Source: JAKFEE01 sp036675815 (GTDB taxonomy: Bacteria; Pseudomonadota; Alphaproteobacteria; Rhodospirillales; Magnetospirillaceae). From it: 64,000 nt of DNA. The stretch covers positions 87,675-151,674 of the forward strand of contig JAKFEE010000033.1 in the NCBI GenBank assembly GCA_036675815.1, written 5' to 3'. Below the pieces are notes generated by a model. That model searched no databases. It had not been told where the DNA came from and was given only the letters and a program-made list of their open reading frames with translations. Within the stretch, counting starts at the first letter, position 1; each line of letters opens with the position of its first letter. Positions 34,986 through 43,967 of the stretch are shown in pieces. A program made the translations under genes and the position numbers.

Positions 34986-36880
34986 GGCTGAGCTATCTCC
35001 GGGGCCAGAACGATGGTGGCGTGGGCGGGCAGCGGCCACGGGCGGCCGGGCAAGGGCCGCGGCGTGCCGCCGCCGCCGTAGTCGGGGTGCTCGCTCGACC
35101 ATAGCAAGCGCCATGCGCCCCCCTCGGGAGGAGCCAGCAGCGGTTCCGGCGCTGGCGTCAGCGGCAGGTCGCCCCCGAGATTGACCAGCAACAGGCGGTC
35201 GTCACCGTCGGCGCCGAAGAAGCGCAATACCAGCGCTTCGGGGGCAAGCACGGCGCCGTCCAAGGCATGGGGCGCCTGGGCGCTGAACACCTTGTCCTCA
35301 CGGCGCAGCCGCAGCAGATCTCGGTGCAGCCGTACCGCCTCGACGTTTCGCCCTCGCTCGCCATGGTCAAGCTTGCAGGCGTCGAAGGCCCTGCGGTCGG
35401 CGGGATCGTGCAGGCAATGCCGCATCTCGGCGGTGGCGATGCGGGGAAACTGCCCCAGGAACTCCTGCCGGCCCGCCGCCACGGCCGATGCCAGGTGCGG
35501 CTTGTGATCGGCGAAATACAGGAACGGCGTCGACGCGGCGAACTCCTGGCCCTGGAACAGCATCGGCGTGGAGGGCATCAGCAGCATCAGCGCGGTCAGC
35601 GCGCGCAGCCGCCCGGGGGACGTGAGGCGCTGCAAGCGTTCGCCACGGCCGGAATTGGCGATCTGGTCGTGATTTTGGATGTAGGTTACGAAGCGCTCGG
35701 GTCCCAGCCCGAAGGTGGGCGTGCCGCGGGTCTTCCCCTGCCATCGGTACCATTGCCCTTGATACAGGTGGCCGTATTTTGCTGCCGAAACGAGCTCCTG
35801 AGGGCTGCCGGTATAGTCGGTGTAATAGGCTTCGGTGCGTCCGGTTGCCGCGACGCGGACGACGTGATGAAAGTCGTCATTCCACAAAGCGTCGTGGCCG
35901 AAACCACCTTCGGCCTCGTCACGCAGCAGGCGCACATGCTGCGGTTCATTTTCGCTGACGATGATGGTTTGGCGATGGCCGGCCGCCCTGCGCACCGTCT
36001 GCGCGACGTCGAGCAGGATGTGGCGCTCGGAGGCGTCGAACATCTGCTGGGTGGCGTCCAGACGCAGTCCGTCGACATGGAACTCGTCGATCCAATAGGC
36101 GGCATTGGTCACGAAGAACTCGCGCACGGCGCCGGCATCGTCGCCATCGAAATTGAACGGCTCGCCCCATTCGTTTTCGTAGCGATCGGTGAAATAGGCC
36201 GGCGCAAAGCACGTCAGGTAATTGCCGTCCGGCCCGAGGTGGTTGTAGACCACGTCCAATATCACCCCCAGCCCCAGGGCATGGGCGCGATCGACGAAAT
36301 GGCGGACGTCGTCGGGGCTGCCGTAGAGGCGGGTCGGTGCGAACAAGTCGACGCCGTCATAGCCCCAGCCGAAGGTGCCGGGAAATTCCGCCACCGGCAT
36401 CACCTCGATGACGGTAACGCCGATGTCGGCGAGCGCCGGCAGATGCATTTCGGCGGCGGCCCAGGTTCCCTCGGGGGTGAAGGTGCCGATGTGCATCTCG
36501 TAAATGACTTGGCCCTTGATCCGCACGCCGGGCCAGGCGCCGTCGCCCCAGGGGTAGGACCGCGGGTCGACGACCATCGATGGCCCGTGCACGCCCTCGG
36601 GCTGGAATCGCGATGCCGGGTCGGGGAAGGGGCCATCGCCATCGATGTGGAAACCATATGTGCTGCCGGCGCCGATGCCGGCGACCAGCCCCTCGAAATA
36701 GCCGCCCTCGCCGGGCGGCAGCGGCTGTTCGCCCGCGCCGCCCACGACCACGCTCAGCCGATTCCTGCCCGGCGCCCACACGCGAAAGCTGACGCCGCCG
36801 GCGACCAGCTCCGCCCCGATCGGGTACCGCCGCGTCGTTGTCTCCGTACCTTTGACGATCCTGCTTTCCGCCGTCGACAC
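34982..36880 (-). CDS. treZ: Malto-oligosyltrehalose trehalohydrolase
   Basis: The protein has 632 residues from GTG 36880, chosen because GGAG (36890-36887) is 6 bases away; the GTG at 36886 overlaps that site. A CBM48-like N-terminal domain (ISF RVWAPGRNRL type) is followed by a GH13 barrel: VILDVVYNHLG, GLRLDATQ (nucleophile Asp), IIVSENE (acid Glu), YIQNHDQIANSGRGER (third Asp). It releases trehalose from maltooligosyl-trehalose. TreY, which makes that substrate, is not in the window. Confidence 0.93.
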   Translation of the reverse strand: MSTAESRIVKGTETTTRRYPIGAELVAGGVSFRVWAPGRNRLSVVVGGAGEQPLPPGEGGYFEGLVAGIGAGSTYGFHIDGDGPFPDPASRFQPEGVHGPSMVVDPRSYPWGDGAWPGVRIKGQVIYEMHIGTFTPEGTWAAAEMHLPALADIGVTVIEVMPVAEFPGTFGWGYDGVDLFAPTRLYGSPDDVRHFVDRAHALGLGVILDVVYNHLGPDGNYLTCFAPAYFTDRYENEWGEPFNFDGDDAGAVREFFVTNAAYWIDEFHVDGLRLDATQQMFDASERHILLDVAQTVRRAAGHRQTIIVSENEPQHVRLLRDEAEGGFGHDALWNDDFHHVVRVAATGRTEAYYTDYTGSPQELVSAAKYGHLYQGQWYRWQGKTRGTPTFGLGPERFVTYIQNHDQIANSGRGERLQRLTSPGRLRALTALMLLMPSTPMLFQGQEFAASTPFLYFADHKPHLASAVAAGRQEFLGQFPRIATAEMRHCLHDPADRRAFDACKLDHGERGRNVEAVRLHRDLLRLRREDKVFSAQAPHALDGAVLAPEALVLRFFGADGDDRLLLVNLGGDLPLTPAPEPLLAPPEGGAWRLLWSSEHPDYGGGGTPRPLPGRPWPLPAHATIVLAPEIAQP

Positions 36881-36940
36881 GTGCACCTCCGCACAGGCTT
36901 GAACGCGGCCCCCGCGGCAACGGTTCCCTGTCTCCCAGCC

Positions 36941-36969
36941 TTGACTCCACGGGCAGCATGGCGTAAGAA
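36941..36969 (+). promoter_or_regulatory. Candidate sigma-70-type promoter of ffh
   Basis: TTGACT (36941-36946) and TAAGAA (36964-36969) are 17 bases apart, giving a leader of about 105 bases before ffh. Confidence 0.5.
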
Positions 36970-37080
36970 CGCCGTCTCTCGGTTCGTCTGAGGACGTCCG
37001 CCTCTGAGGAGGCCCGCCGGTCCGCGAAGTGTTCGCGCACCGGCGTAAAGGTGCTTTGGCAAAAGGGTTCTGGTGTCGGC

Positions 37081-38472
37081 ATGTTCGAGGGGTTGAGCGG
37101 CAAGCTCGGTGAGGTCTTCGACAGGCTCCGCAAGCGCGGGGCGTTGAGCGAGGACGACGTCGCCGAAGCCATGCGCGAGGTGCGCATCGCCTTGCTCGAG
37201 GCCGACGTCGCCCTGCCGGTGGTCAAGGACTTCGTTGCCAAGGTCAAGGAACGGGCCGTCGGCCAGGAGGTGGTCCGCTCGGTCAGCCCCGGCCAGATGG
37301 TGGTCAAGATCGTCCACGACACCCTGGTCGAGACCCTGGGGGCCGAGGGCGTCGAGCTGACCTACGGGCCGCCGCCGTCGGTGGTGCTGATGGTCGGCCT
37401 GCAGGGTTCGGGCAAGACCACGACCTCGGCCAAGATCGCGCTGCGCCTGAAGACGCGCGAACGCAAGAAGGTGCTGCTGGCCTCGCTCGACGTCTATCGC
37501 CCGGCCGCTCAGACGCAGTTGGCCATCCTTGGCGAGCAGGCGCAGGTGCCGACCCTGCCGATCGTGGCCGGCGAGATGCCGGTGGCCATCGCCCGCCGCG
37601 CCCTCGACACGGCGCGGCGCGAGGGCTTCGACGTCGTCATCCTCGACACCGCCGGCCGCCTGCACATCGACCAGGAGCTGATGGCCGAGGTGGCGCAGGT
37701 GCGCGACGTCGCCGAGCCGGCCGAGACCCTGCTGGTCGCCGACGCCATGACCGGCCAGGACGCCGTCACCTTGGCACGCGAGTTCAACGAGAAGGTCGGC
37801 GTCACCGGCATCGTGCTGACCCGCATCGATGGCGACGCCCGCGGTGGCGCCGCGCTGTCGATGCGTGCGGTCACCGGCCGGCCGATCAAGTTCCTGGGCA
37901 CCGCCGAGAAGCTCGACGGGCTCGAGGTGTTCCACCCCGACCGCATTGCCGGCCGTATCCTCGGCATGGGCGACGTGGTCAGCCTGGTCGAGCGCGCCGC
38001 CGAGACGATCCAGCAGGAAGACGCCGAGAAGCTGGCGGCCAAGATGCAGAAGGGTCAGTTCGACCTGAACGATCTGCTGGGCCAGCTGCGCCAGATCAAG
38101 AAACTGGGCGACGTGAAGGGCCTGCTCGGCATGCTGCCCGGCATCGGCAAGATGAAGAAGCAGCTGGAGGGCGCCAATATCGACGACGGGATGCTGGCCC
38201 GCCAGGAGGCGATCATCCTGTCGATGACGCCGAAGGAGCGCAGGCATCCCGACGTCATCAAGGCCAGCCGCAAAAAGCGCATCGCCGCCGGCTCGGGGAC
38301 CTCGGTGCAGGACGTGAACAAGCTGCTGAAGCAGCATCACATGATGGCCGACATGATGAAGAAGGTCGGCAAGATGGGGCAGAAGGGCATGCTGCGCGGC
38401 AGCTTGCCCGGCCTGGGCGGTGGCATGCCGAAGCTGCCGCCGGGCATGTTCCCACCCAAGGGGTTCAAGTGA
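37081..38472 (+). CDS. ffh: Signal recognition particle GTPase Ffh
   Basis: The protein has 463 residues. An N-domain helical bundle (1-85), a G-domain with GLQGSGKTTTSAK (P-loop), DTAGRL and TRIDGDARGGAALS, and a methionine-rich M-domain (300-463, MMADMMKKVGKMGQKGMLRG) that binds signal peptides and 4.5S RNA. It targets nascent membrane proteins with FtsY. It heads the ffh-rpsP-rimM-trmD-rplS cluster. Confidence 0.98.
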   Translation: MFEGLSGKLGEVFDRLRKRGALSEDDVAEAMREVRIALLEADVALPVVKDFVAKVKERAVGQEVVRSVSPGQMVVKIVHDTLVETLGAEGVELTYGPPPSVVLMVGLQGSGKTTTSAKIALRLKTRERKKVLLASLDVYRPAAQTQLAILGEQAQVPTLPIVAGEMPVAIARRALDTARREGFDVVILDTAGRLHIDQELMAEVAQVRDVAEPAETLLVADAMTGQDAVTLAREFNEKVGVTGIVLTRIDGDARGGAALSMRAVTGRPIKFLGTAEKLDGLEVFHPDRIAGRILGMGDVVSLVERAAETIQQEDAEKLAAKMQKGQFDLNDLLGQLRQIKKLGDVKGLLGMLPGIGKMKKQLEGANIDDGMLARQEAIILSMTPKERRHPDVIKASRKKRIAAGSGTSVQDVNKLLKQHHMMADMMKKVGKMGQKGMLRGSLPGLGGGMPKLPPGMFPPKGFK

Positions 38473-38494
38473 TGTGACACCGCCCCTACCTTCC

Positions 38495-38552
38495 GTCATC
38501 GCCGGGCTTGACCCGGCGATCCATGGATACCCGGGTCGCGCCCGGGCATGAC
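38495..38552. repeat. Dispersed alphaproteobacterial palindromic repeat
   Basis: Between ffh and rpsP: outer arms GTCAT and ATGAC enclose two inner hairpins, GCCGGGC-TTGA-style and ACCCGGG-style. This is a well-known type of intergenic mosaic repeat in this group. A similar element lies before leuC. Confidence 0.8.
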
Positions 38553-38607
38553 GAAAAGGTGGGATGGTTTGGTTTGATGGGTTTCTACGAACGAGGACTG
38601 AGACGAC

Positions 38608-38970
38608 ATGGCACTGAAGATTCGCCTTGCCCGCCACGGCGCCAAGAAGCGCCCCTTCTACTGGATCGTGCTTGCCGATTCGCGCTCGCCGCGCGACGGC
38701 CGCTTCATCGAGAAACTGGGCACCTATAACCCGATGGTGCCGCACGAATCCGGCCAGCGCCTGATCGTCAAGGAAGAGCGGGTGAAGCATTGGCTGTCGG
38801 TGGGCGCGCAGCCGACCGACCGCATTGCCAAGTTCTTCTCGGACAGCGGTTACATGCCGGCGCGCCCGCGGGCCGAGCAGACCAAGAAGCCGCAGCCCAA
38901 GGCCAAGGCCCAGGAGCGCGCCAAGGAGCGTGCCGCCGCCGCCGCGGCTGCCCCCGAGGCCGGCGAGTAA
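38608..38970 (+). CDS. rpsP: 30S ribosomal protein S16
   Basis: The protein has 120 residues. MALKIRLARHGAKKRPFYWIVLADSRSPRDGRFIEKLGTYNP is the S16 signature. The Lys/Ala-rich C-terminal tail (TKKPQPKAKAQERAKERAAAAAAA) is longer than in E. coli, as is usual in Alphaproteobacteria. Followed 13 bases later by rimM. Confidence 0.98.
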   Translation: MALKIRLARHGAKKRPFYWIVLADSRSPRDGRFIEKLGTYNPMVPHESGQRLIVKEERVKHWLSVGAQPTDRIAKFFSDSGYMPARPRAEQTKKPQPKAKAQERAKERAAAAAAAPEAGE

Positions 38971-38983
38971 TCAGGCCTGAGGC

Positions 38984-39505
38984 ATGTCCGAGCGCGTGTG
39001 CGTCGGCGTCATCGTGGGCGCGCACGGAGTGCGCGGCGCGGTCCGCATCAAGGCCTTCACCGAGGATCCGGCGGCGGTCGCCGCCTATGGCCCGGTGGAG
39101 GACGAGGAGGGCCGCCGCTTCCGGATCAAGGTCGTGGGTATCGCCAAGGGCGTGGTCACCGCCACGCTGGCCGGCGTCGACGATCGCAATGCTGCCGAGG
39201 CGCTGAAAGGCGCGCGGCTGTACGTGGCGCGCGCCGCCCTGCCCGCGGCCGAGGAGGACGAGTACTACCACTCGGACCTGATCGGTCTGCGGGCGGAATA
39301 TGAGGACGGCAGCGTCTTCGGAACGGTGCGAGGGGTGTTCGATTTCGGCGCCGGTGACGTGCTGGAACTGGGTTTGCCGGACGGAAGGGTGGAGATGCTG
39401 CCCTTCACCCGGGTGGTGGTGCCGGTTGTCGACGTCAAGGCCGGGCGGCTGGTGGTGGTCCCGCCGGCTGTGGCCGACGCGCGGGAGGAGGGGCGTGATG
39501 TCTAG
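38984..39505 (+). CDS. rimM: 16S rRNA processing factor RimM
   Basis: The protein has 173 residues. The N-terminal domain GVIVGAHGVRGAVRIKAFTEDP and C-terminal PRC barrel (DLIGLRAEYEDGSVFGTVRGVFDFGAGDVLEL, MLPFTRVVVPVVD) are complete. It helps mature the 30S head domain with S19 and is coupled to trmD by an 8-base overlap. Confidence 0.95.
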   Translation: MSERVCVGVIVGAHGVRGAVRIKAFTEDPAAVAAYGPVEDEEGRRFRIKVVGIAKGVVTATLAGVDDRNAAEALKGARLYVARAALPAAEEDEYYHSDLIGLRAEYEDGSVFGTVRGVFDFGAGDVLELGLPDGRVEMLPFTRVVVPVVDVKAGRLVVVPPAVADAREEGRDV

Positions 39506-40214
39506 CCGGCCATGGTCGGCGACGATGCTGACCATCTTCCCCGAGATGTTCCCCGGGCCGTTGGGGCAATCCTTGGCCGGGCGGGCATTGCAGGACGGGG
39601 TGTGGTCGCTGGAAGCTGTGGACATTCGCGCCTTCGCGCGCGATAAACACCGCTCCGTCGACGATGCCCCCTTCGGCGGTGGCCCCGGCATGGTGATGCG
39701 ACCCGACGTGGTGGATGCCGCGATCCGGGGCGCAGGCGGCGAGGGGCCGCTGGTGTACATGACGCCGCGCGGGCGCCTGTTCGATCAGGCCAAGGCGCGC
39801 GCCCTGGCCGAAGGGCCGGGAGTGCGCATCCTGTGCGGGCGCTTCGAGGGCGTCGACCAGCGCGTGCTGGAGGCGCACGGGGCCGAGGAGATCAGCATCG
39901 GCGACTTCGTCCTGTCGGGGGGCGAGCCGGCGGCGCTGATCGTTTTGGATGCGGTGGTGCGGCTGCTGCCGGGCGTGATCGGCCGGGAGGAGTCGCTGGT
40001 GGAAGAGAGTTTCGAGCGGGGGCTCCTCGAGTACCCGCATTATACCCGTCCCGCCGAGTGGCAGGGGCGGGCGGTGCCCGAGGTGCTTCTGTCCGGGCAC
40101 CACGAGAAGATAGGGGCCTGGCGGCAAGCCCAGGCCGAGGACGTGACGCGGTTGCGACGGCCGGACCTGTGGGAACGCTGGCTGGCGGCCAAAGAGATGA
40201 AAAAGAAGGGTTGA
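39498..40214 (+). CDS. trmD: tRNA (guanine-37-N1)-methyltransferase
   Basis: The protein has 238 residues from ATG 39498. GGGPGMVMR, LCGRFEGVDQRV, and GDFVLSGGEPAAL form the SPOUT trefoil knot that binds AdoMet. It methylates G37 of tRNAs reading CNN codons to keep frame. It sits between rimM and rplS as in most bacteria. Confidence 0.97.
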   Translation: MSSRPWSATMLTIFPEMFPGPLGQSLAGRALQDGVWSLEAVDIRAFARDKHRSVDDAPFGGGPGMVMRPDVVDAAIRGAGGEGPLVYMTPRGRLFDQAKARALAEGPGVRILCGRFEGVDQRVLEAHGAEEISIGDFVLSGGEPAALIVLDAVVRLLPGVIGREESLVEESFERGLLEYPHYTRPAEWQGRAVPEVLLSGHHEKIGAWRQAQAEDVTRLRRPDLWERWLAAKEMKKKG

Positions 40215-40217
40215 GCC

Positions 40218-40637
40218 ATGAACATCATTCAGCAGCTCGAGCAGGAGCAGATCAGCAACCTGACCGCCCAGCGCGGCGTGCCCGAGTTCCAGGCGGGCGA
40301 CACCTTGAACGTCAAGGTCAAGGTGGTCGAAGGCAACCGCGAGCGCGTGCAGGCCTATGAAGGCGTGTGCATCGCCCGCAAGAACGACGGGCTGAACTCG
40401 TCCTTTACCGTACGCAAGATCAGCTACGGCGAGGGTGTCGAGCGCGTCTTCCCGCTGTACTCGCCCAACATCACCGCCATCGAGGTGGTGCGCCGCGGCG
40501 ACGTGCGCCGGGCCAAGCTGTACTATCTGCGCGAGCGCCGCGGCAAGTCGGCTCGCATCGCCGAGCAGACCACCGGCTATGCCGCCAAGGTCGCCGCCGC
40601 CGAGAAGGCCGCCGCCGCCGCCGAAAAGAACAAGTAA
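40218..40637 (+). CDS. rplS: 50S ribosomal protein L19
   Basis: The protein has 139 residues. NIIQQLEQEQISNLTAQRGVPEFQAGDTLNVKVKV and GEGVERVFPLYSPNI are diagnostic. The Ala/Lys tail is extended relative to E. coli. L19 lies at the 30S-50S interface. A T-run follows a short stem downstream (40638-40663). Confidence 0.98.
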   Translation: MNIIQQLEQEQISNLTAQRGVPEFQAGDTLNVKVKVVEGNRERVQAYEGVCIARKNDGLNSSFTVRKISYGEGVERVFPLYSPNITAIEVVRRGDVRRAKLYYLRERRGKSARIAEQTTGYAAKVAAAEKAAAAAEKNK

Positions 40638-40663
40638 GGCGAGCCTCGCCCGCCTGCCTTTTT
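40638..40663 (+). terminator. Weak candidate terminator after rplS
   Basis: GGCGA-GCC-TCGCC then a short spacer and TTTTT (40659-40663). The stem is short and separated from the T-run, so this is tentative. Confidence 0.3.
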
Positions 40664-40667
40664 CCGC

Positions 40668-40760
40668 GTCATTCCCGGGAAAGCGGGAATCCATTGACTC
40701 CGGCCCGCCCGCAATATCGTGGGCCTCTGGAAAATGGATGCCCGCGTTCGTGGGCATGAC
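40668..40760. repeat. Dispersed palindromic repeat upstream of leuC
   Basis: Outer arms GTCAT and ATGAC with an inner hairpin TTCCCGGGAAAGCGGGAA and a second TGCCCGCG...GTGGGCA. It is 93 bases and resembles the mosaic repeat after ffh. It ends 30 bases before leuC. Confidence 0.75.
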
Positions 40761-40790
40761 GAGTTTGGTTCGTTGTGGAGCGCGTAGCAC

Positions 40791-42194
40791 ATGGCCAAAG
40801 CCCGCACCCTGTTCGACAAGATCTGGGACGCCCACCTGGTCGACGTCCAGGACGATGGCACTTGCCTGATCTACATCGACCGCCACCTCGTCCATGAAGT
40901 CACCAGCCCGCAAGCCTTCGAGGGGCTGCGCATGGCCGGCCGCAAGATTCGCCATCCCGAGGCGACGCTGGCGGTGGCCGACCACAACGTGCCGACCACC
41001 GACCGGACCAAGGGCATCGAGAACATCGAAAGCCGGGTGCAAGTCGAGACGCTCGAGCAGAATGCCCGCGACTTCGGCGTCGAATACTACCGCATGGACG
41101 ACATCCGCCAGGGCATCGTCCACATCGTCGGCCCTGAGCAGGGCTTCACCTTGCCCGGCACCACCATCGTCTGCGGCGATTCGCACACCTCGACGCATGG
41201 CGCCTTCGGCTCCCTGGCCTTCGGCATCGGCACCTCCGAGGTCGAGCACGTGCTCGCCACCCAGACCCTGGTGCAGAAGCCGGCCAAGAACATGCTGGTC
41301 AAGGTCGACGGCAAGCTGCCGGCCGGCTGCACCGCCAAGGACATCGTGCTGGCCATCATCGGCAAGATCGGCACCGCGGGCGGCACCGGCTACGTCATCG
41401 AATATGCCGGCGAGGCCATCCGCGAGCTGTCGATGGAAGGCCGCATGACGGTCTGCAACATGACCATCGAGGGCGGCGCCCGCGCCGGCCTGATCGCCCC
41501 CGACGAGAAGACCTTCGCCTATGTCCAGGGCCGCCCCAAGGCGCCGAAGGGCGCCGCCTGGGAAGCCGCCGTAAATTATTGGAAGACGCTGAAGACGGAC
41601 GAGGGCGCCCATTTCGACGCCGTCGTCGAGATCGACGCCTCCAAGCTGGTGCCGATGGTCACCTGGGGCACCAGCCCCGAGGACGTGCTGCCGATCACCG
41701 CGACCGTGCCGAATCCGGCCGACATCGCCGACGAGGGCAAGCGCAAGGCGGTCGAGCGCTCGCTGGACTACATGGGCCTCGTCCCCGGCCAGCCGCTGAC
41801 CGATGTCAAGGTCGACGTCGTCTTCATCGGTTCATGCACCAACGGCCGCATCGAGGACTTGCGCGCCGCCGCCGAGATACTGAAAGGTCGCAAGGTGGCC
41901 GCCAGCGTCCAGGCGCTGATCGTCCCCGGCTCGGGCCTGGTCAAGGAACAGGCCGAGGCCGAGGGCCTCGACAAGGTGTTCGTCGCGGCCGGCGCCGAGT
42001 GGCGCGAGCCCGGCTGCTCGATGTGCCTGGCGATGAACGCCGACCAGCTCAAGCCTGGCCAGCGCTCGGCCTCGACGTCGAACCGCAACTTCGAAGGCCG
42101 CCAGGGCCGCGGCGGCCGCACCCACCTGGTCAGCCCGCAGATGGCAGCGGCGGCGGCGATCACCGGCAAGCTGACCGACATCCGCACGCTGTAG
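40791..42194 (+). CDS. leuC: 3-isopropylmalate dehydratase large subunit
   Basis: The protein has 467 residues. Fe-S cluster cysteines are in GSCTNGR and EPGCSMCLAMN; CGDSHTSTHGAFG and RNFEGRQGRGGRTHL are aconitase-family hallmarks. With LeuD it isomerises 2-isopropylmalate in leucine synthesis. leuD starts 12 bases downstream. Confidence 0.98.
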   Translation: MAKARTLFDKIWDAHLVDVQDDGTCLIYIDRHLVHEVTSPQAFEGLRMAGRKIRHPEATLAVADHNVPTTDRTKGIENIESRVQVETLEQNARDFGVEYYRMDDIRQGIVHIVGPEQGFTLPGTTIVCGDSHTSTHGAFGSLAFGIGTSEVEHVLATQTLVQKPAKNMLVKVDGKLPAGCTAKDIVLAIIGKIGTAGGTGYVIEYAGEAIRELSMEGRMTVCNMTIEGGARAGLIAPDEKTFAYVQGRPKAPKGAAWEAAVNYWKTLKTDEGAHFDAVVEIDASKLVPMVTWGTSPEDVLPITATVPNPADIADEGKRKAVERSLDYMGLVPGQPLTDVKVDVVFIGSCTNGRIEDLRAAAEILKGRKVAASVQALIVPGSGLVKEQAEAEGLDKVFVAAGAEWREPGCSMCLAMNADQLKPGQRSASTSNRNFEGRQGRGGRTHLVSPQMAAAAAITGKLTDIRTL

Positions 42195-42206
42195 AAGGGG
42201 GCGACC

Positions 42207-42818
42207 ATGGAAAAGTTCACCACTCTCACCGGCATTGCCGCGCCCCTGCCGATGATCAACGTCGACACCGACATGATCATCCCCAAGCAGTTCCTGAAGA
42301 CGATCAAGCGCTCGGGGTTGGGCAAGAACCTGTTCGACGAGATGCGCTACACCCAGGACGGCAAGGAAATCGCCGACTTCGTGCTGAACCGGCCGCAATA
42401 CCGGAAGGCCCAGATCCTGGTCGCCGGGGCCAATTTCGGCTGTGGCTCGTCGCGCGAGCACGCGCCGTGGGCGATCGGCGACTTCGGCATCCGCTGCATC
42501 ATCGCGCCCAGCTTCGCCGACATCTTCTTCAGCAACTGCTTCAAGAACGGCATCCTGCCGATCAAGCTGCCGCAGGAGCAGGTGGACCAGCTCATGTTGG
42601 ACGCCCAGAACGGTGCGAATGCGCGTCTGAGCATCGATCTCGAGAACCAGGAGATCACCCGCCCCGACGGCGCGAAGATCACCTTCGAGGTGGATGCGTT
42701 CCGCAAGCACTGCCTGCTCAACGGCCTCGACGACATCGGCCTGACCCTGCAACGCGCGGCGAAGATCGATACCTTCGAAAGCAAGCGTCGGCAGTCGGAG
42801 CCGTGGCTGGCCGCCTGA
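42207..42818 (+). CDS. leuD: 3-isopropylmalate dehydratase small subunit
   Basis: The protein has 203 residues. DTDMIIPKQFLKTI and ANFGCGSSREHAPWAI are the swivel-domain signatures. GAAGGGGG precedes the ATG. It completes the LeuCD heterodimer; leuB is not in the window. Confidence 0.97.
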   Translation: MEKFTTLTGIAAPLPMINVDTDMIIPKQFLKTIKRSGLGKNLFDEMRYTQDGKEIADFVLNRPQYRKAQILVAGANFGCGSSREHAPWAIGDFGIRCIIAPSFADIFFSNCFKNGILPIKLPQEQVDQLMLDAQNGANARLSIDLENQEITRPDGAKITFEVDAFRKHCLLNGLDDIGLTLQRAAKIDTFESKRRQSEPWLAA

Positions 42819-42825
42819 TCGGGGT

Positions 42826-43803
42826 TCATTCCGCTTTCGCCGGCTCCGCCAGGATCATCGTCCCCAGGCCGCTGCCGCCGTAAGCGAATTCCAGGGCCGG
42901 GTAGGAAATGACGGTGCTGTCGGGCAGCGCCGCCACCACCCGGTCATGAGCGAGCTCGTCGCGGCTGTCCTCAAAGGCCGGCATGATCACCACGTCGCCA
43001 TCCATGAAGAAATCGGCGTAGCTCAGCGGCAGGGCTGCGCCGTTTTCGTGCCCGCGCCGTTTTGGCTGCGGCACCACTACCAGCTCCAGCGGGCGACTCC
43101 GGGCATCGTGCCAGCTGCGGAGGCGGCGCAGGTTTTCCGCTCCCGCCGCATCGGCGGCATCATCGGCCACCACCAGCACCAGCCCAGGCGCCAGGAACCG
43201 CGCATAATGGAACAAATCGCCGCCGCGCAGCGGATCGGCGCCCGGCGTGCGCAGCCACAGCACCTTCATCACCCCCAGCCACTCGCCGAGCAGCCGCTCC
43301 AGCATCTCACGATCGACGGTGGCGGTTTCGCGCAGGGTCTCGCTGGCCAGGCACGAACCCTCGCCGTCGACATCCACCATGATGCCGAGAAATGGCAGGT
43401 GGCCGTCAAATGCCGATAGTCCCAGATGCGCCAGCAGTTGTGGCGCCACCTGGGCATCGGCCTCGGGCACCGGCGAGATGATGCCGGCGACCCCTTCGCC
43501 GTCTCGGGCGATCAGGAAGGTCGGGCCGACGCCGTGCAGGCTGCAGGTGCGGTGGGGCACCACCATGGCGGCGACGCCCGGTCCGCATTTCAGCGAGATG
43601 TCGGCGATTTCCTCGGAATTGGCCAGGATGCTGGTAGGCCGCAGATCGGACAGCAGCCGCGCCAACTCGGTCATTTGATCGCGAGCCTCGTCGAGGCGCT
43701 CGTCCCAGCCTCCGTCGGCGCTGGGCCAGGCCAGCCAATAGCGCCCGCCGTGTCGCCACGCCGGCGGCATGACATAGCTCTGGTCGCGCAGCATCATGGC
43801 CAA
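42826..43803 (-). CDS. Agmatine-deiminase-fold protein lacking catalytic residues
   Basis: The protein has 325 residues from TTG 43803 (GAGGAGA 7 bases upstream); ATG 43797 is an alternative. The overall fold is clear (YWLAWPS at the start, GPTFLI, VDVDGEGSCLASETL, ARFLAPGLVLV, VIMPAFEDSRDE near the end). The catalytic blocks are changed: the usual RDxGPT reads HGVGPT, GHxD reads GGDLF, and the terminal GGxxHCxT reads GGSGLGTM, losing Asp, His and the nucleophile Cys. Deimination is therefore very unlikely. Ligand binding or a regulatory role is possible. Convergent with leuD, 7 bases apart. Confidence 0.8.
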   Translation of the reverse strand: MAMMLRDQSYVMPPAWRHGGRYWLAWPSADGGWDERLDEARDQMTELARLLSDLRPTSILANSEEIADISLKCGPGVAAMVVPHRTCSLHGVGPTFLIARDGEGVAGIISPVPEADAQVAPQLLAHLGLSAFDGHLPFLGIMVDVDGEGSCLASETLRETATVDREMLERLLGEWLGVMKVLWLRTPGADPLRGGDLFHYARFLAPGLVLVVADDAADAAGAENLRRLRSWHDARSRPLELVVVPQPKRRGHENGAALPLSYADFFMDGDVVIMPAFEDSRDELAHDRVVAALPDSTVISYPALEFAYGGSGLGTMILAEPAKAE

Positions 43804-43967
43804 GGGAATGTCTCCTCTCCCGATGGTTCAAAACGTGGGGGTGGCTGCCGTGGTGTCAACGTGGCGGGCGGCTGGCCGGGCGGAGGTCGTGCCTTCTCGT
43901 CATCGCGGTTGTGTTCGCCCGTCCCTTCGGCCTATGTCAGAACAGGCGTTGTTGGGAGAGTGATGCC

